From contig UQHB01000040.1 in NCBI GenBank assembly GCA_900540735.1, positions 1 through 24,752 on the forward strand: a DNA stretch of 24,752 bases, in the 5' to 3' direction. This document shows, piece by piece, positions 7,265 to 14,695 of the stretch (position 1 is the first letter of the stretch; each line of letters begins with the position of its first letter). The notes under the pieces were generated by a model that searched no databases, was not told the origin of the DNA, and was given only the letters and a program-made list of their open reading frames with translations. The translations under genes and the position numbers were made by a program. Origin of the DNA: an uncultured Megasphaera sp. (GTDB taxonomy: Bacteria; Bacillota; Negativicutes; Veillonellales; Megasphaeraceae).

Positions 7265-7690
7265 TTAGAAGGCAAGTATTAAGCCGCCAATGGCGATTAA
7301 ACAAATGGCAACGCCGTGGAAGAAGCTGACTTTTTCACCAAATAACAGAATTGCTAAGACCACAGAAAAGACGACGCTCAACTTATCAATCGGTGCAACT
7401 TGAGAGACATTGCCTGTTTTGAGGGCTAAAAAGTAAAAGAGCCACGAACTTGCTCCGGCTATCCCACTAAGGGCAATGAAAAGCAGCCCTTTCGGGTGCG
7501 AAAAGACCGTCGGCATAGCCGTCATATTGCCGTGGACAATAGTGACGATGAGCAAGAAAATCGCCATAATAACAGCGCGAATAGCTGTTGCTGCTGTACT
7601 ATCGACACCGTCTAAGCCGACTTTACCAAAAATAGAAACGAAGGCTGCACAAATAGCAGACAACAAAGCGTATACAAACCACAATTTCAT
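7265..7690 (-). CDS. Half-size EamA/DMT membrane transporter
   Basis: The 141-residue protein has about five hydrophobic segments and a single EamA domain; classical drug/metabolite transporters carry two. The N-terminal motif LWFVYALLSAICAAFVSIFGKVGL and the second half (SSWLFYFLALKTGNVSQVAPIDKLSVVFSVVLAILLFGEK) are typical of the domain, with the family's lysine and LFGEK turn. Such short members are thought to act as dimers. The substrate is unknown. GAGGAGGT sits about 5 nt before the ATG, and TATACT about 30 bp upstream (complement of 7715-7720) is a possible -10. It may be co-transcribed with ppx/gppA, 142 bp downstream. Confidence 0.85.
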   Translation of the reverse strand: MKLWFVYALLSAICAAFVSIFGKVGLDGVDSTAATAIRAVIMAIFLLIVTIVHGNMTAMPTVFSHPKGLLFIALSGIAGASSWLFYFLALKTGNVSQVAPIDKLSVVFSVVLAILLFGEKVSFFHGVAICLIAIGGLILAF

Positions 7691-7796
7691 ACCAATACCT
7701 CCTCTAATAGACTCTGAGTATACGCCTTAGGTTTAAATTTTTTATAAAGAATCTATGAATTCTTCCAATCAGGCGATAGAATCTGTCGCGCCTACA

Positions 7797-7805
7797 TGCT
7801 ATAAT
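7797..7805 (+). promoter_or_regulatory. Extended -10 promoter for the 7835 gene
   Basis: TGCTATAAT is a consensus extended -10 lying 29 bp before the ATG. No -35 is recognisable, which is tolerable for extended -10 promoters. Confidence 0.6.
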
Positions 7806-7834
7806 GCATATAAGTATAGAAGAAAGAGAAATTT

Positions 7835-8212
7835 ATGGCAAAATTTCCGTTAATTTTAAAAGATGGAGTAAAAGTTTGCAATTTAGAAGACTTGCAAGAA
7901 AATTTTGATTTAGAAAAAATTATGGCTTACTTTGCGAGTGGAAAATTAGCAGAGTGGCTGGAAGACCGATATCTTGAGGAAAAAGCAGAAGCCGTCCGGG
8001 AATTGACGCAAGATACGCCCGATTTGCCCAAACGGCTTTGTGAGATTTTAGAGGTTCCCTTTGCTGGAGAAGTAGTGGAGTCTTTAAAGCAAATGGATGA
8101 TGTCGAAACGATTGCAAAGCGCAATGAACGCTTGATTATACTCAAACAATATACAGATGATGAAAAAATCTGGGAGCATGTTGATAACGTAGCATTTATA
8201 TGTGCAGATTAA
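7835..8212 (+). CDS. Small acidic protein of unknown function, probably truncated
   Basis: 125 residues, no signal peptide or membrane segment, acidic and helix-rich. The block LEDLQENFDLEKIMAYFASG followed by KLAEWLEDRYLEEKAEAVREL resembles a module I have seen in many uncharacterised Firmicute proteins; I know no assigned function. In such proteins a short beta-rich tail normally follows. Here the frame stops at 8210, yet the next frame over (about 8198-8290) reads YVQINDVEILVRF then EEPKDIEKIGITFRNI, which looks like that missing tail. I infer a deletion or frameshift just before 8212. The open extension runs into the 3' end of the opposing tadA gene. Confidence 0.6.
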   Translation: MAKFPLILKDGVKVCNLEDLQENFDLEKIMAYFASGKLAEWLEDRYLEEKAEAVRELTQDTPDLPKRLCEILEVPFAGEVVESLKQMDDVETIAKRNERLIILKQYTDDEKIWEHVDNVAFICAD

Positions 8213-8268
8213 TGATGTAGAGATTTTAGTACGCTTTGAAGAGCCCAAAGATATAGAAAAAATCGGTA

Positions 8269-8736
8269 TTACCTTCCGAAACATTTTAGCCGCCGCGTGC
8301 GAAAGAAATCTTTCATCTTTTGGGCACACTCGTCTGCGCGCACACCAGCGACGACTTCGACGCGATGATTGAGCCGTTCATTATCGACAATATGAAAGAG
8401 CGAGCGCACCGCTCCGGCTTTGGGGTCATCACAGCCATAGACGACTTTATCAAGGCGGCTGTTGACAATGGCACCGGCGCACATAGGACACGGCTCGACA
8501 GTGACGTAGAGCGTGCAGCCTGTGAGCCGCCAACGACCGAGAGCACGGCAGGCCTTTTCAATAGCGAGGAGCTCGGCATGCGCTGTGGCACAAGGCAACG
8601 TTTCACGAAGGTTATAGGCGCGGGCAATGACCTTTTTTTGATAAACAATGACCGCACCAATCGGGATTTCACCGACAGCGGCGGCAATGTCTGCTTCGGC
8701 CAAGGCCTTACCCATATAAAATTCATCTTTTGTCAT
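8269..8736 (-). CDS. tadA: tRNA(Arg) adenosine-34 deaminase
   Basis: The 155-residue cytidine-deaminase-fold enzyme converts A34 to inosine in the ACG anticodon of tRNA-Arg. The zinc site is clear: HAE at residues 53-55 (His ligand and catalytic Glu) and PCPMCAG at 82-88 (the two Cys ligands). NLRETLPCATAHAELLAI and GCDDPKAGAVRSL further match TadA rather than free-nucleoside deaminases. It starts at ATG 8736 with AAAGGA about 9 nt upstream. The 3' end overlaps the out-of-frame tail of the convergent 7835 gene, and no terminator is seen between them. Confidence 0.93.
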   Translation of the reverse strand: MTKDEFYMGKALAEADIAAAVGEIPIGAVIVYQKKVIARAYNLRETLPCATAHAELLAIEKACRALGRWRLTGCTLYVTVEPCPMCAGAIVNSRLDKVVYGCDDPKAGAVRSLFHIVDNERLNHRVEVVAGVRADECAQKMKDFFRTRRLKCFGR

Positions 8737-8831
8737 ATCTTTCGTTCCTTTTCGTTAAAGTAATGTCGTGTTGATAATACTATAGAATAGGGATGAACGC
8801 AATATAGAATAGATGAGATGCGAAAAAAGGA

Positions 8832-8860
8832 TTGTAACGTTATGGTACATATGCTATACT
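8832..8860 (+). promoter_or_regulatory. Strong promoter of the panG-panB leader
   Basis: TTGTAA (8832-8837), a 17-bp spacer, and TATACT (8855-8860) preceded by TGC (extended -10). Transcription should begin near 8867, giving a leader of about 160 nt. Confidence 0.8.
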
Positions 8861-8866
8861 ACTCGT

Positions 8867-9013
8867 GTGTTTGCAAGATGGGCGGAAGGTGAAGCCTCTG
8901 TACCAACATACCTTGCAAAGACAATATATTATATTTCGCTTGGATCGAAAGACCGGGACGTATTGGATGAAACGTGACTATACTGCGCATTCCCGGGTGG
9001 AGTGCGCTTTTTT
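8867..9013 (+). promoter_or_regulatory. Terminator-controlled leader, candidate pan RNA element
   Basis: Three structures can be read. First, TTTGCAAG (8870-8877) pairs with CTTGCAAA (8912-8919), closing a 5' domain. Second, 8937-8960 folds as a hairpin with a GAAA loop and exactly two unpaired adenines, A8944 and A8958. Third, an intrinsic terminator lies at 8985-9013. CCGGGA (8953-8958) in the second hairpin can instead pair with TCCCGG (8991-8996), which would open the terminator. A stem-loop with two bulged adenines upstream of pantothenate genes is how I remember the pan RNA motif. Class membership is inferred from memory and context; the switch geometry is seen in the sequence. Confidence 0.6.
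8985..9013 (+). terminator. Attenuator terminator before panG
   Basis: GCGCATTCC pairs with GGAGTGCGC (one G-U) around CGGGT and is followed by six T. It ends 13 bp before the start codon, so it acts inside the leader rather than at a gene end. Confidence 0.85.
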
Positions 9014-9026
9014 GTAGGAGTAGTAT

Positions 9027-9902
9027 ATGCGTTTAGGAATCATAGGCACCGGCAGAGTCGGTGCCTCTTTTGTATTGGCTTTGCGGCAAGCTGAAGGCAT
9101 AGCATCTGTAGGGATTGTTGCTTCATCGCCAGCTAAAAGTACAACCTTAGCGAAAACATATGGCGTAACGGCCTATGCAGACGGCGCGGCCTTAGTAAAA
9201 GATTGTGACGTCGTATTACTTACGGTACAAGACGACCACATTGGTGATGTAAGTCAGTCTCTGGCACAGCACATCGATAAAGGCATGCCGTGTGTCGTGC
9301 TCCATTGCAGCGGCGCAATGGATTTGTCGCCTTTGTATCCCTTACAAGAAAAGGGAATGTCTATTGGTAGTTTACATCCCTTACAGAGCTTTGCTGTTCC
9401 TGATGGGGCACAATTACGGCATATCTTCTTTGCTATTGACGGCGATGCAAAGGCACAAGCAGCGGCACGTCAGCTCGTGCAGTTACTGGACGGTACGGCT
9501 TTTGCCGTGCCTGCATCAGAACGGCCTATGTACCACGCGGCGGCGTGCTTTGCGTCTAATTACGCTGTCGCTGTGATGGCCTTGGCCCAATCGCTCATGA
9601 GCCGCTGGACGGCAACACCGGAAGATGCAGGGAAAGCCTTATGGCCTTTGATCGCCGGAACTATCCATAACGTGTCGCACCGCCCGCTGATGCGGACTGC
9701 CCTCACAGGCCCTATTGCGCGCGGTGATGTCGGTACTATAGAAAAGCATGTAGCAACGCTGCCAGCGGCGTATCAGGACGTGTACCGTTCCCTTGGCGCA
9801 GCGACGGCTGGGTTAGCTAAAGACAACGGTACGATTTCACGAGAACAATATACAGCCCTTCTTTCGGTCCTGCGTAACGAGAAGGAGATTTCACATGAAT
9901 AA
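9027..9902 (+). CDS. panG: Rossmann/DUF2520 protein, probable ketopantoate reductase (PanG type)
   Basis: The 291-residue protein has an N-terminal NAD(P)-binding Rossmann fold (MRLGIIGTGRVGASFVLAL, with GTGRVG at 7-12; LLTVQDDHI and HCSGAMDLSPL later) and a C-terminal helical DUF2520 domain (ASERPMYHAAACFASNY, then ALTGPIARGDVGTIEKH). Family knowledge: a DUF2520-type protein named PanG was described as a ketopantoate reductase in Francisella and relatives that lack PanE. The immediate panB partner and the leader support the same step here, reduction of 2-dehydropantoate to pantoate. Specificity is not proved by sequence. It starts at ATG 9027 behind TAGGAG, and its end overlaps panB by 8 nt, indicating translational coupling. 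Confidence 0.75.
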   Translation: MRLGIIGTGRVGASFVLALRQAEGIASVGIVASSPAKSTTLAKTYGVTAYADGAALVKDCDVVLLTVQDDHIGDVSQSLAQHIDKGMPCVVLHCSGAMDLSPLYPLQEKGMSIGSLHPLQSFAVPDGAQLRHIFFAIDGDAKAQAAARQLVQLLDGTAFAVPASERPMYHAAACFASNYAVAVMALAQSLMSRWTATPEDAGKALWPLIAGTIHNVSHRPLMRTALTGPIARGDVGTIEKHVATLPAAYQDVYRSLGAATAGLAKDNGTISREQYTALLSVLRNEKEISHE

Positions 9903-10734
9903 GAAAGTCACAACCTTGACGATTGCCAAGAAAAAACAGGAAGGAACGCCTATCTCTATGATTACGGCTTATGATTATGTCATGGCCCAAAACGTCGACG
10001 AAGCAGGCATTGACATGATTCTCGTCGGCGATTCCTTAGGAAATGTCGTCATGGGCTACAACTCGACCTTGCCTGTGACGATGGAAGATATGATTCACCA
10101 CACGGCGTGCGTTGTCCGCGGCGTTAATCACGCCCTCGTCGTTGGCGATATGCCTTTTGGCAGTTACCAAGAAAGTAATGAACAAGCCTTACATAACGCG
10201 GCACGTCTCATGAAAGAAGCGCAGTGTGACGCTGTCAAACTCGAAGGCGGTGCGCGCGTGAGCGAAGCGATTTACAAAATGACGCAAGCCGGTATTCCCG
10301 TCGTCGGCCACTTAGGCTTAACACCGCAGTCAGTCCATCAGCTCGGCGGTTTCCGCGTCCAAGGGAAAGATATAGAAAAGGCACGGCAGCTCTTAAAAGA
10401 TGCGAAAGAATTGGAAGAAGCCGGTGCCTTTGCTATTGTCTTTGAATGTGTCCCGGCACCACTTGCTACGGAAATTACGAAGTCCTTGAAACACGCTGCA
10501 ACCATTGGTATTGGCGCAGGCAATGGCTGTGATGGCCAAGTCCTCGTTTGCACGGACTTACTCGGTATGAGCGGCGGTTTCCGGCCGAAATTCTCGAAGG
10601 CCTACGCTGATTTGCACACGACCATCGTCGGTGCTGTCAAAGATTACATTCATGATGTAGAAACACGCAAGTTCCCGGCAGCAGAACATACCTTTTCCCT
10701 TAGCGATGATGTGTTAGATAAATTATACAAGTAA
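9895..10734 (+). CDS. panB: 3-methyl-2-oxobutanoate hydroxymethyltransferase
   Basis: The 279-residue TIM-barrel enzyme adds a hydroxymethyl group from methylene-tetrahydrofolate to 2-oxoisovalerate, the first committed step to pantothenate. Family blocks are intact: ISMITAYDYVMAQNVDEAGI, the metal-site region MILVGDSLGNVVMGY with the conserved Asp, TLPVTMEDMIHHTACVVRG, VVGDMPFGSYQ, AVKLEGG, VVGHLGLTPQSVHQLGGF, and the catalytic-Glu region AFAIVFECVP. Length is close to the E. coli enzyme (264). AAGGAG lies within the end of panG. panC and panD do not follow; the next unit is the glyQS leader, so the rest of the pathway must lie elsewhere or pantoate be used otherwise. Confidence 0.97.
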   Translation: MNKKVTTLTIAKKKQEGTPISMITAYDYVMAQNVDEAGIDMILVGDSLGNVVMGYNSTLPVTMEDMIHHTACVVRGVNHALVVGDMPFGSYQESNEQALHNAARLMKEAQCDAVKLEGGARVSEAIYKMTQAGIPVVGHLGLTPQSVHQLGGFRVQGKDIEKARQLLKDAKELEEAGAFAIVFECVPAPLATEITKSLKHAATIGIGAGNGCDGQVLVCTDLLGMSGGFRPKFSKAYADLHTTIVGAVKDYIHDVETRKFPAAEHTFSLSDDVLDKLYK

Positions 10735-10752
10735 GGCAAGGCCCCTTTTGCA

Positions 10753-10781
10753 TTGACTTTTACGCTCCCTTTTGCTATGAT
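10753..10781 (+). promoter_or_regulatory. Promoter of the glyQS T-box leader
   Basis: TTGACT (10753-10758), 17-bp spacer, TATGAT (10776-10781) with TGC in front. Expected start is near 10788. Confidence 0.85.
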
Positions 10782-10787
10782 AAGAGC

Positions 10788-11016
10788 TGTACTAATACTA
10801 TATGGCGATGCAAGAGAGGAGTAGGCACAAGCTTAGCGAGGCCAGGAGAGTGGAAGCTGGCCAGGTGTGCTGAAGGCGCTCTGAAGGCCGCGGCAGGAAG
10901 TCCTACGGATGTGTATGGCCGACAATGAAGCGGGTCTATGGACCAAGCGGGGTGGAACCGCGGGTATAGTTTGGATACTCGTCCCTGTAACATGTGATGT
11001 GTTACAGGGACTTTTT
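10788..11016 (+). promoter_or_regulatory. Glycine T-box riboswitch
   Basis: The leader of glyQS carries the T-box sequence GGGTGGAACCGCGGGTA (about 10950-10966), whose TGGA can pair with the UCCA end of uncharged tRNA-Gly. The base of stem I is GTAGG (about 10821-10825) with CCTAC (10901-10905 region). GGC followed by A at 10892-10894 on the 3' side of stem I is the likely Gly specifier codon. A perfect 12-bp terminator closes the leader (10981-11011). Uncharged tRNA-Gly should stabilise the antiterminator and allow glyQS transcription. Confidence 0.93.
10981..11016 (+). terminator. T-box terminator
   Basis: GTCCCTGTAACA and TGTTACAGGGAC pair perfectly over 12 bp around a 7-nt loop, followed by five T. 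It lies 23 bp before glyQ. Confidence 0.93.
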
Positions 11017-11038
11017 GTATTATTAGGAGGGAAATTAG

Positions 11039-11917
11039 ATGAATTTTCAGGACATGATCTTTGCATTGAAAAATTTTTGGTCCTCCCAAGGCTGCATCAT
11101 TTATGAACCATATGATGTAGAAAAAGGGGCAGGCACCATGAACCCGGCTACGTTTTTGCGGACTCTCGGCCCGGAACCGTGGCATGTAGCGTACGTCGAA
11201 CCGTCGCGCCGCCCGGCTGATGGCCGTTATGGCGATAACCCGAACCGTCTCTACCAGCATCATCAGTTCCAGGTCATTATGAAACCGTCGCCTGATAAAA
11301 TTCAGGAACTCTATTTAAAGAGTCTTGAAACACTCGGCATTAACCCGAAAGAACACGATATCCGTTTCGTTGAAGATAACTGGGAATCGCCGACTTTAGG
11401 TGCCTGGGGTCTTGGCTGGGAAGTATGGCTCGACGGCATGGAAGTTACGCAGTTTACGTATTTCCAGCAAGTCGGCGGCATTGATGTCATGCCTGTTTCG
11501 TCGGAAATTACATACGGCATGGAACGTCTCGCTATGTATATCCAAGGCGTAGAAAACGTCTACGATTTGAAATGGAACGACGAAGTTACATACGGCGATA
11601 TTTTCCATCAAAACGAAGTAGAACAGTCGACGTATTCCTTTGAATTGAGCAACGCTGATTTACTGTTCCATCTCTTCGATGAATACGAAAAAGAAGCGAT
11701 GCGCGTCGTCAAAGCAGGCTGCGTCATTCCGGCATATGATTATGTCTTGAAATGTTCCCATACATTTAACTTACTCGATGCTCGCGGTGCTATTAGTGTC
11801 AGCGAACGTGCTGCCTTTATTGGCCGTGTCCGCAACATGGCTCGGGCCTGCGCTAAAGCGTATTTAGCACAACGGGAAGCTCTCGGTTTCCCATTACTCA
11901 AGAAGGGGGATAAATAA
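11039..11917 (+). CDS. glyQ: Glycyl-tRNA synthetase alpha subunit
   Basis: The 292-residue class II synthetase catalytic subunit activates glycine and charges tRNA-Gly together with GlyS as an alpha2beta2 enzyme. The family's highly conserved blocks are intact: FQDMIFALKNFWSSQGCII, the motif 2 region around LGPEPWHVAYVEPSRRPADG, YGDNPNRLYQHHQFQVIMKP, LGAWGLGWEVWLDGMEVTQF and EITYGMERLAMYIQGVENVY. Length is standard (about 290-305). AGGAGG lies 9 nt before the ATG. It is controlled by the T-box upstream and followed directly by glyS. Confidence 0.98.
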   Translation: MNFQDMIFALKNFWSSQGCIIYEPYDVEKGAGTMNPATFLRTLGPEPWHVAYVEPSRRPADGRYGDNPNRLYQHHQFQVIMKPSPDKIQELYLKSLETLGINPKEHDIRFVEDNWESPTLGAWGLGWEVWLDGMEVTQFTYFQQVGGIDVMPVSSEITYGMERLAMYIQGVENVYDLKWNDEVTYGDIFHQNEVEQSTYSFELSNADLLFHLFDEYEKEAMRVVKAGCVIPAYDYVLKCSHTFNLLDARGAISVSERAAFIGRVRNMARACAKAYLAQREALGFPLLKKGDK

Positions 11918-13966
11918 ATGAGCAAAGATGTATTATTGGAAATTGGCACAGAAGAAATGCCGGCCCATTACATGCCGAGTACGTTAGCACAAGTAAAGAC
12001 ATTAGCTAAAACGGCATTAGATGAAGCCCATATTGACTACGAAGCAATCGATTCCCTCGGTACGCCGCGCCGCATTGCCCTCCTCATTAAAGGGGTCGCA
12101 GAAAAACAGGCCGATGTATCGGCTAAACATAAAGGCCCGTCTGTGAAAATCGCGTACGATGCAGACGGCAACCCGACGAAAGCTGCTACAGGATTTGCAC
12201 GGGGGCAAAAAATTGACGTTAAAGACTTAGTCGTCGAAGATGGCTATATTTACGCCAACGTTACGAGTGTCGGCGCACCGACAGTAGGGCTCTTACCGGA
12301 TATTTTAAAGGGCATCATCAATGGCTTGTCCTTCCCGAAGAGCATGCACTGGGGCTCTTTAGACTACCATTTCGTTCGTCCTATTCGCTGGATTGTCGCT
12401 CTCTTTGGCACGGACGTCGTTCCCTTTGAAATTGCCGGCGTAACATCTGGCAACGTCAGCCGGGGCCATCGTTTCTTAGGGACTGGCGATTTTACCATTC
12501 CTTCCATGGCTGATTATAAAGCCGTAACGAAAGAACATTTCCTCATCGTCGACCCAGAAGAACGAAAAGAAATGATTCTCGCTGGTCTCCAACAATTAGC
12601 CGATGAAAAAGGCGGCACTATCATTATGGATGACGACCTCCTGGAAGAAGTTGTCTTCCTCGTTGAATATCCGACAGCTCTTTGCGGCACCTTCGATGAA
12701 GATTTCTTACAGCTCCCAGAAGCGGCTATTATTACGCCGATGAAAGACCATCAGCGTTATTTCCCTATGCGTGATAAAGACGGCAAGCTCATGAACCTCT
12801 TCCTCACCGTCCGCAACGGCGATGACTATCATCTGGAAATAGTACAGCACGGTAATGAACGGGTTCTCCGCGCTCGCCTCGATGACGCGAAATTCTTCTT
12901 TGAAGAAGATAAGAAACAGAAACTCGTAGACCGCGTTGAAAAATTGAAGAAAATCGTCTTTCAAGACGGCCTCGGCACGCTCTATGATAAAGCAAAACGA
13001 CTCGAACAGATTACGGTCTTCCTCAATCAGAAACTCGATTTAAATCTCGACGACGAAGCTCTTCAGCGCGCATCGCTCCTGGCGAAAACGGACCTTGCAA
13101 CGCAGATGGTTCAAGAATTTACAGAACTTCAAGGCGTTATGGGGAAAGAATATGCCCTCATCGATGGTGAAGACGAAGACGTTTCCGAAGCTATTAACGA
13201 ACAGTATCAGCCGCGTTTTGCTGGCGATGTGCTGCCGCAGACGACAATGGGCAAAGTCCTCGGCCTGGCTGATAAATTCGACACCATTACAGGTATGTTC
13301 AGCCAAGGTTTCATTCCGACTGGCTCGCAGGACCCGTTTGCACTGCGACGTCAGACGATTGGCGTCCTCAACATTCTCATGGATGCTGGCTGGAACTTGA
13401 ATTGCCACGAAGTCTTTGCGTACGTTTTACATCTCCTCGATGTACCGGCAGATAAATTCGATACAGTCATGGGACAACTCCATGATTACTTCACGCTCCG
13501 CCTGAAGAACATCTTCCAAGATAAAGGCATAGATTACCATATTATCGATTGCGTCCTCGGTGCGGATACACTCAATGCGTCGGAAGCAGCGAAGAAAGCC
13601 CAAGCCCTCATCGATGCCGATGTCATGGGCAAGACAGACTTGCTCCAAGCCTTCACGCGTGTTGGCAACATGATTAAAGATGCAGAAGATACGACAGTCG
13701 ACCCGAATCTCTTTGAAACAGAAGAAGAAAAAGCTCTCTACGCAGCTGACCAGGCTATGGGTGCCAACGTACCGCAGAAATATGCAGTCTACGACTATGC
13801 TGGCGTCGTTGAAGTCTTGTCCGAAGGCATTCCAGCTATTAACAATTTCCTCGATAATGTCCTCGTCATGCATGACGACGAAGCAGTCAAGAACAATCGT
13901 ATCCATCTCTTGACGCTGACATACAGCTTAATCAGCCCCTTAGGAGACATTAAAAAATTATCATAA
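11918..13966 (+). CDS. glyS: Glycyl-tRNA synthetase beta subunit
   Basis: The 682-residue partner of GlyQ provides tRNA recognition. The start LLEIGTEEMPAHYMPSTLAQ and the blocks GTPRRIALLI, FPKSMHWGSLDYHFVRPIRW, RYFPMRDKDGKL, ERVLRARLDDAKFFFEEDKK and DPFALRRQTIGVL are characteristic. The C-terminus carries the DALR-type anticodon-binding helices (VDPNLFETEEEKALY onward to MHDDEAVKNNRIHLL). Length matches the usual 680-700. It starts one base after the glyQ stop, with AAGGGGG inside the end of glyQ. No clear terminator follows before the next promoter at 14010. Confidence 0.98.
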   Translation: MSKDVLLEIGTEEMPAHYMPSTLAQVKTLAKTALDEAHIDYEAIDSLGTPRRIALLIKGVAEKQADVSAKHKGPSVKIAYDADGNPTKAATGFARGQKIDVKDLVVEDGYIYANVTSVGAPTVGLLPDILKGIINGLSFPKSMHWGSLDYHFVRPIRWIVALFGTDVVPFEIAGVTSGNVSRGHRFLGTGDFTIPSMADYKAVTKEHFLIVDPEERKEMILAGLQQLADEKGGTIIMDDDLLEEVVFLVEYPTALCGTFDEDFLQLPEAAIITPMKDHQRYFPMRDKDGKLMNLFLTVRNGDDYHLEIVQHGNERVLRARLDDAKFFFEEDKKQKLVDRVEKLKKIVFQDGLGTLYDKAKRLEQITVFLNQKLDLNLDDEALQRASLLAKTDLATQMVQEFTELQGVMGKEYALIDGEDEDVSEAINEQYQPRFAGDVLPQTTMGKVLGLADKFDTITGMFSQGFIPTGSQDPFALRRQTIGVLNILMDAGWNLNCHEVFAYVLHLLDVPADKFDTVMGQLHDYFTLRLKNIFQDKGIDYHIIDCVLGADTLNASEAAKKAQALIDADVMGKTDLLQAFTRVGNMIKDAEDTTVDPNLFETEEEKALYAADQAMGANVPQKYAVYDYAGVVEVLSEGIPAINNFLDNVLVMHDDEAVKNNRIHLLTLTYSLISPLGDIKKLS

Positions 13967-14009
13967 TGTTACAGCACGCTGACAATTTCTAGTGAAACGG
14001 CCTCTTGCC

Positions 14010-14039
14010 TTGAGCTTGGAAAATTGTCTATGCTATAAT
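14010..14039 (+). promoter_or_regulatory. Promoter of the secreted-protein gene
   Basis: TTGAGC (14010-14015), an 18-bp spacer, and TATAAT (14034-14039) preceded by TGC. The start would be near 14046, at the foot of a perfect hairpin. Confidence 0.75.
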
Positions 14040-14042
14040 ACG

Positions 14043-14073
14043 TAATAGATGTGGCACCTCGTCACATCTATTA
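14043..14073 (+). promoter_or_regulatory. Hairpin at the 5' end of the secreted-protein mRNA
   Basis: TAATAGATGTG (14043-14053) and CACATCTATTA (14063-14073) pair perfectly over 11 bp. It lies directly at the predicted transcription start and lacks a proper T tract, so a 5' stabilising stem is more likely than a terminator for glyS. Confidence 0.5.
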
Positions 14074-14124
14074 TTGCATTGTAGGTATGAGAGGCGTACG
14101 TTAGATACGAAAGGAATGACTTCT

Positions 14125-14688
14125 ATGAAAATGAAAAAGATTGCCTTAGTCTTAGCTGGGATTGCCTGCCTCGCTGGTTCGACCGTCATGGCAGCAGATA
14201 CAGTATCCTTAAAAAGTGCGAGCAAAGACAACGCTGCTGTTGTCCAAGTGAATAAAGCCAAAGACAATAACTACTACCAGTATTACAATGCTGCGTATGG
14301 CTACGTCTTAGATATTCCAAAAGGTGTCAACCAAGCCGATACAACGGCTGCTGGCGACGGTTGCTATTTCCAAGACCCGAAGGATAAATCCTTGATTATC
14401 GTCTATGCTGCGAAAAATACACTGGGTTTTAACATCGATGAATTATGCAACGTCGATTTAAATGCCAACCACAACCCGGAATTAACATCTAATATTAAGA
14501 CGAAAAACAGTTACGCCATCAGCTGGACTGACGGCAAGAAGACGTACTACCATGAACTCTACTTGACCGACAACGGCCAGTCGTATACGACGTTCTCTGT
14601 TGTCTATCCGAATGAATTAAAGAATAAATACGATGCCATCATTTCGCACATGGGCCGGAGTTTTGTACCGAGCGGCGTAAAAATGTAA
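14125..14688 (+). CDS. Secreted protein of unknown function
   Basis: 187 residues. MKMKKIALVLAGIACLAGST followed by VMA and ADT is a standard Sec signal peptide with probable cleavage after Ala, so the product is periplasmic or exported. No lipobox is present. The mature part is rich in Tyr and Asn and begins with a YYNAAYGYVLDIPKG segment, then SLIIVYAAKN, SYAISWTDGKKTYYHELYLTD and SYTTFSVVYPNE. Short beta strands of this pattern recall the PsbP/Mog1-like fold, which is only a guess. I recognise no enzyme motif. ATG 14125 is chosen because AAAGGA is 9 nt upstream. It forms a single-gene unit with its own promoter. Confidence 0.8.
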   Translation: MKMKKIALVLAGIACLAGSTVMAADTVSLKSASKDNAAVVQVNKAKDNNYYQYYNAAYGYVLDIPKGVNQADTTAAGDGCYFQDPKDKSLIIVYAAKNTLGFNIDELCNVDLNANHNPELTSNIKTKNSYAISWTDGKKTYYHELYLTDNGQSYTTFSVVYPNELKNKYDAIISHMGRSFVPSGVKM

Positions 14689-14695
14689 AAATCCC

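Noticed and set aside
8320..8763. 147-codon plus-strand ORF
   Set aside because: Antisense to tadA, whose zinc motifs are unambiguous on the other strand.
8941..8960. c-di-GMP (GEMM) riboswitch, suggested by GAAAGACCGGGACG
   Set aside because: The GEMM core elements upstream and the second stem with its receptor are absent; the double-bulged hairpin fits pan better.
10775..11263. 162-codon minus-strand ORF
   Set aside because: Covers the T-box leader and the glyQ start in antisense; no motif.
13981..14028. Long hairpin GACAATTT/AAATTGTC
   Set aside because: Eight A-T-rich pairs with a 32-nt loop and no T tract; probably chance, overlapping promoter elements.
14043..14073. Terminator for glyS
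   Set aside because: It overlaps the predicted start of the next transcript, lies downstream of its -10, and lacks a T run.
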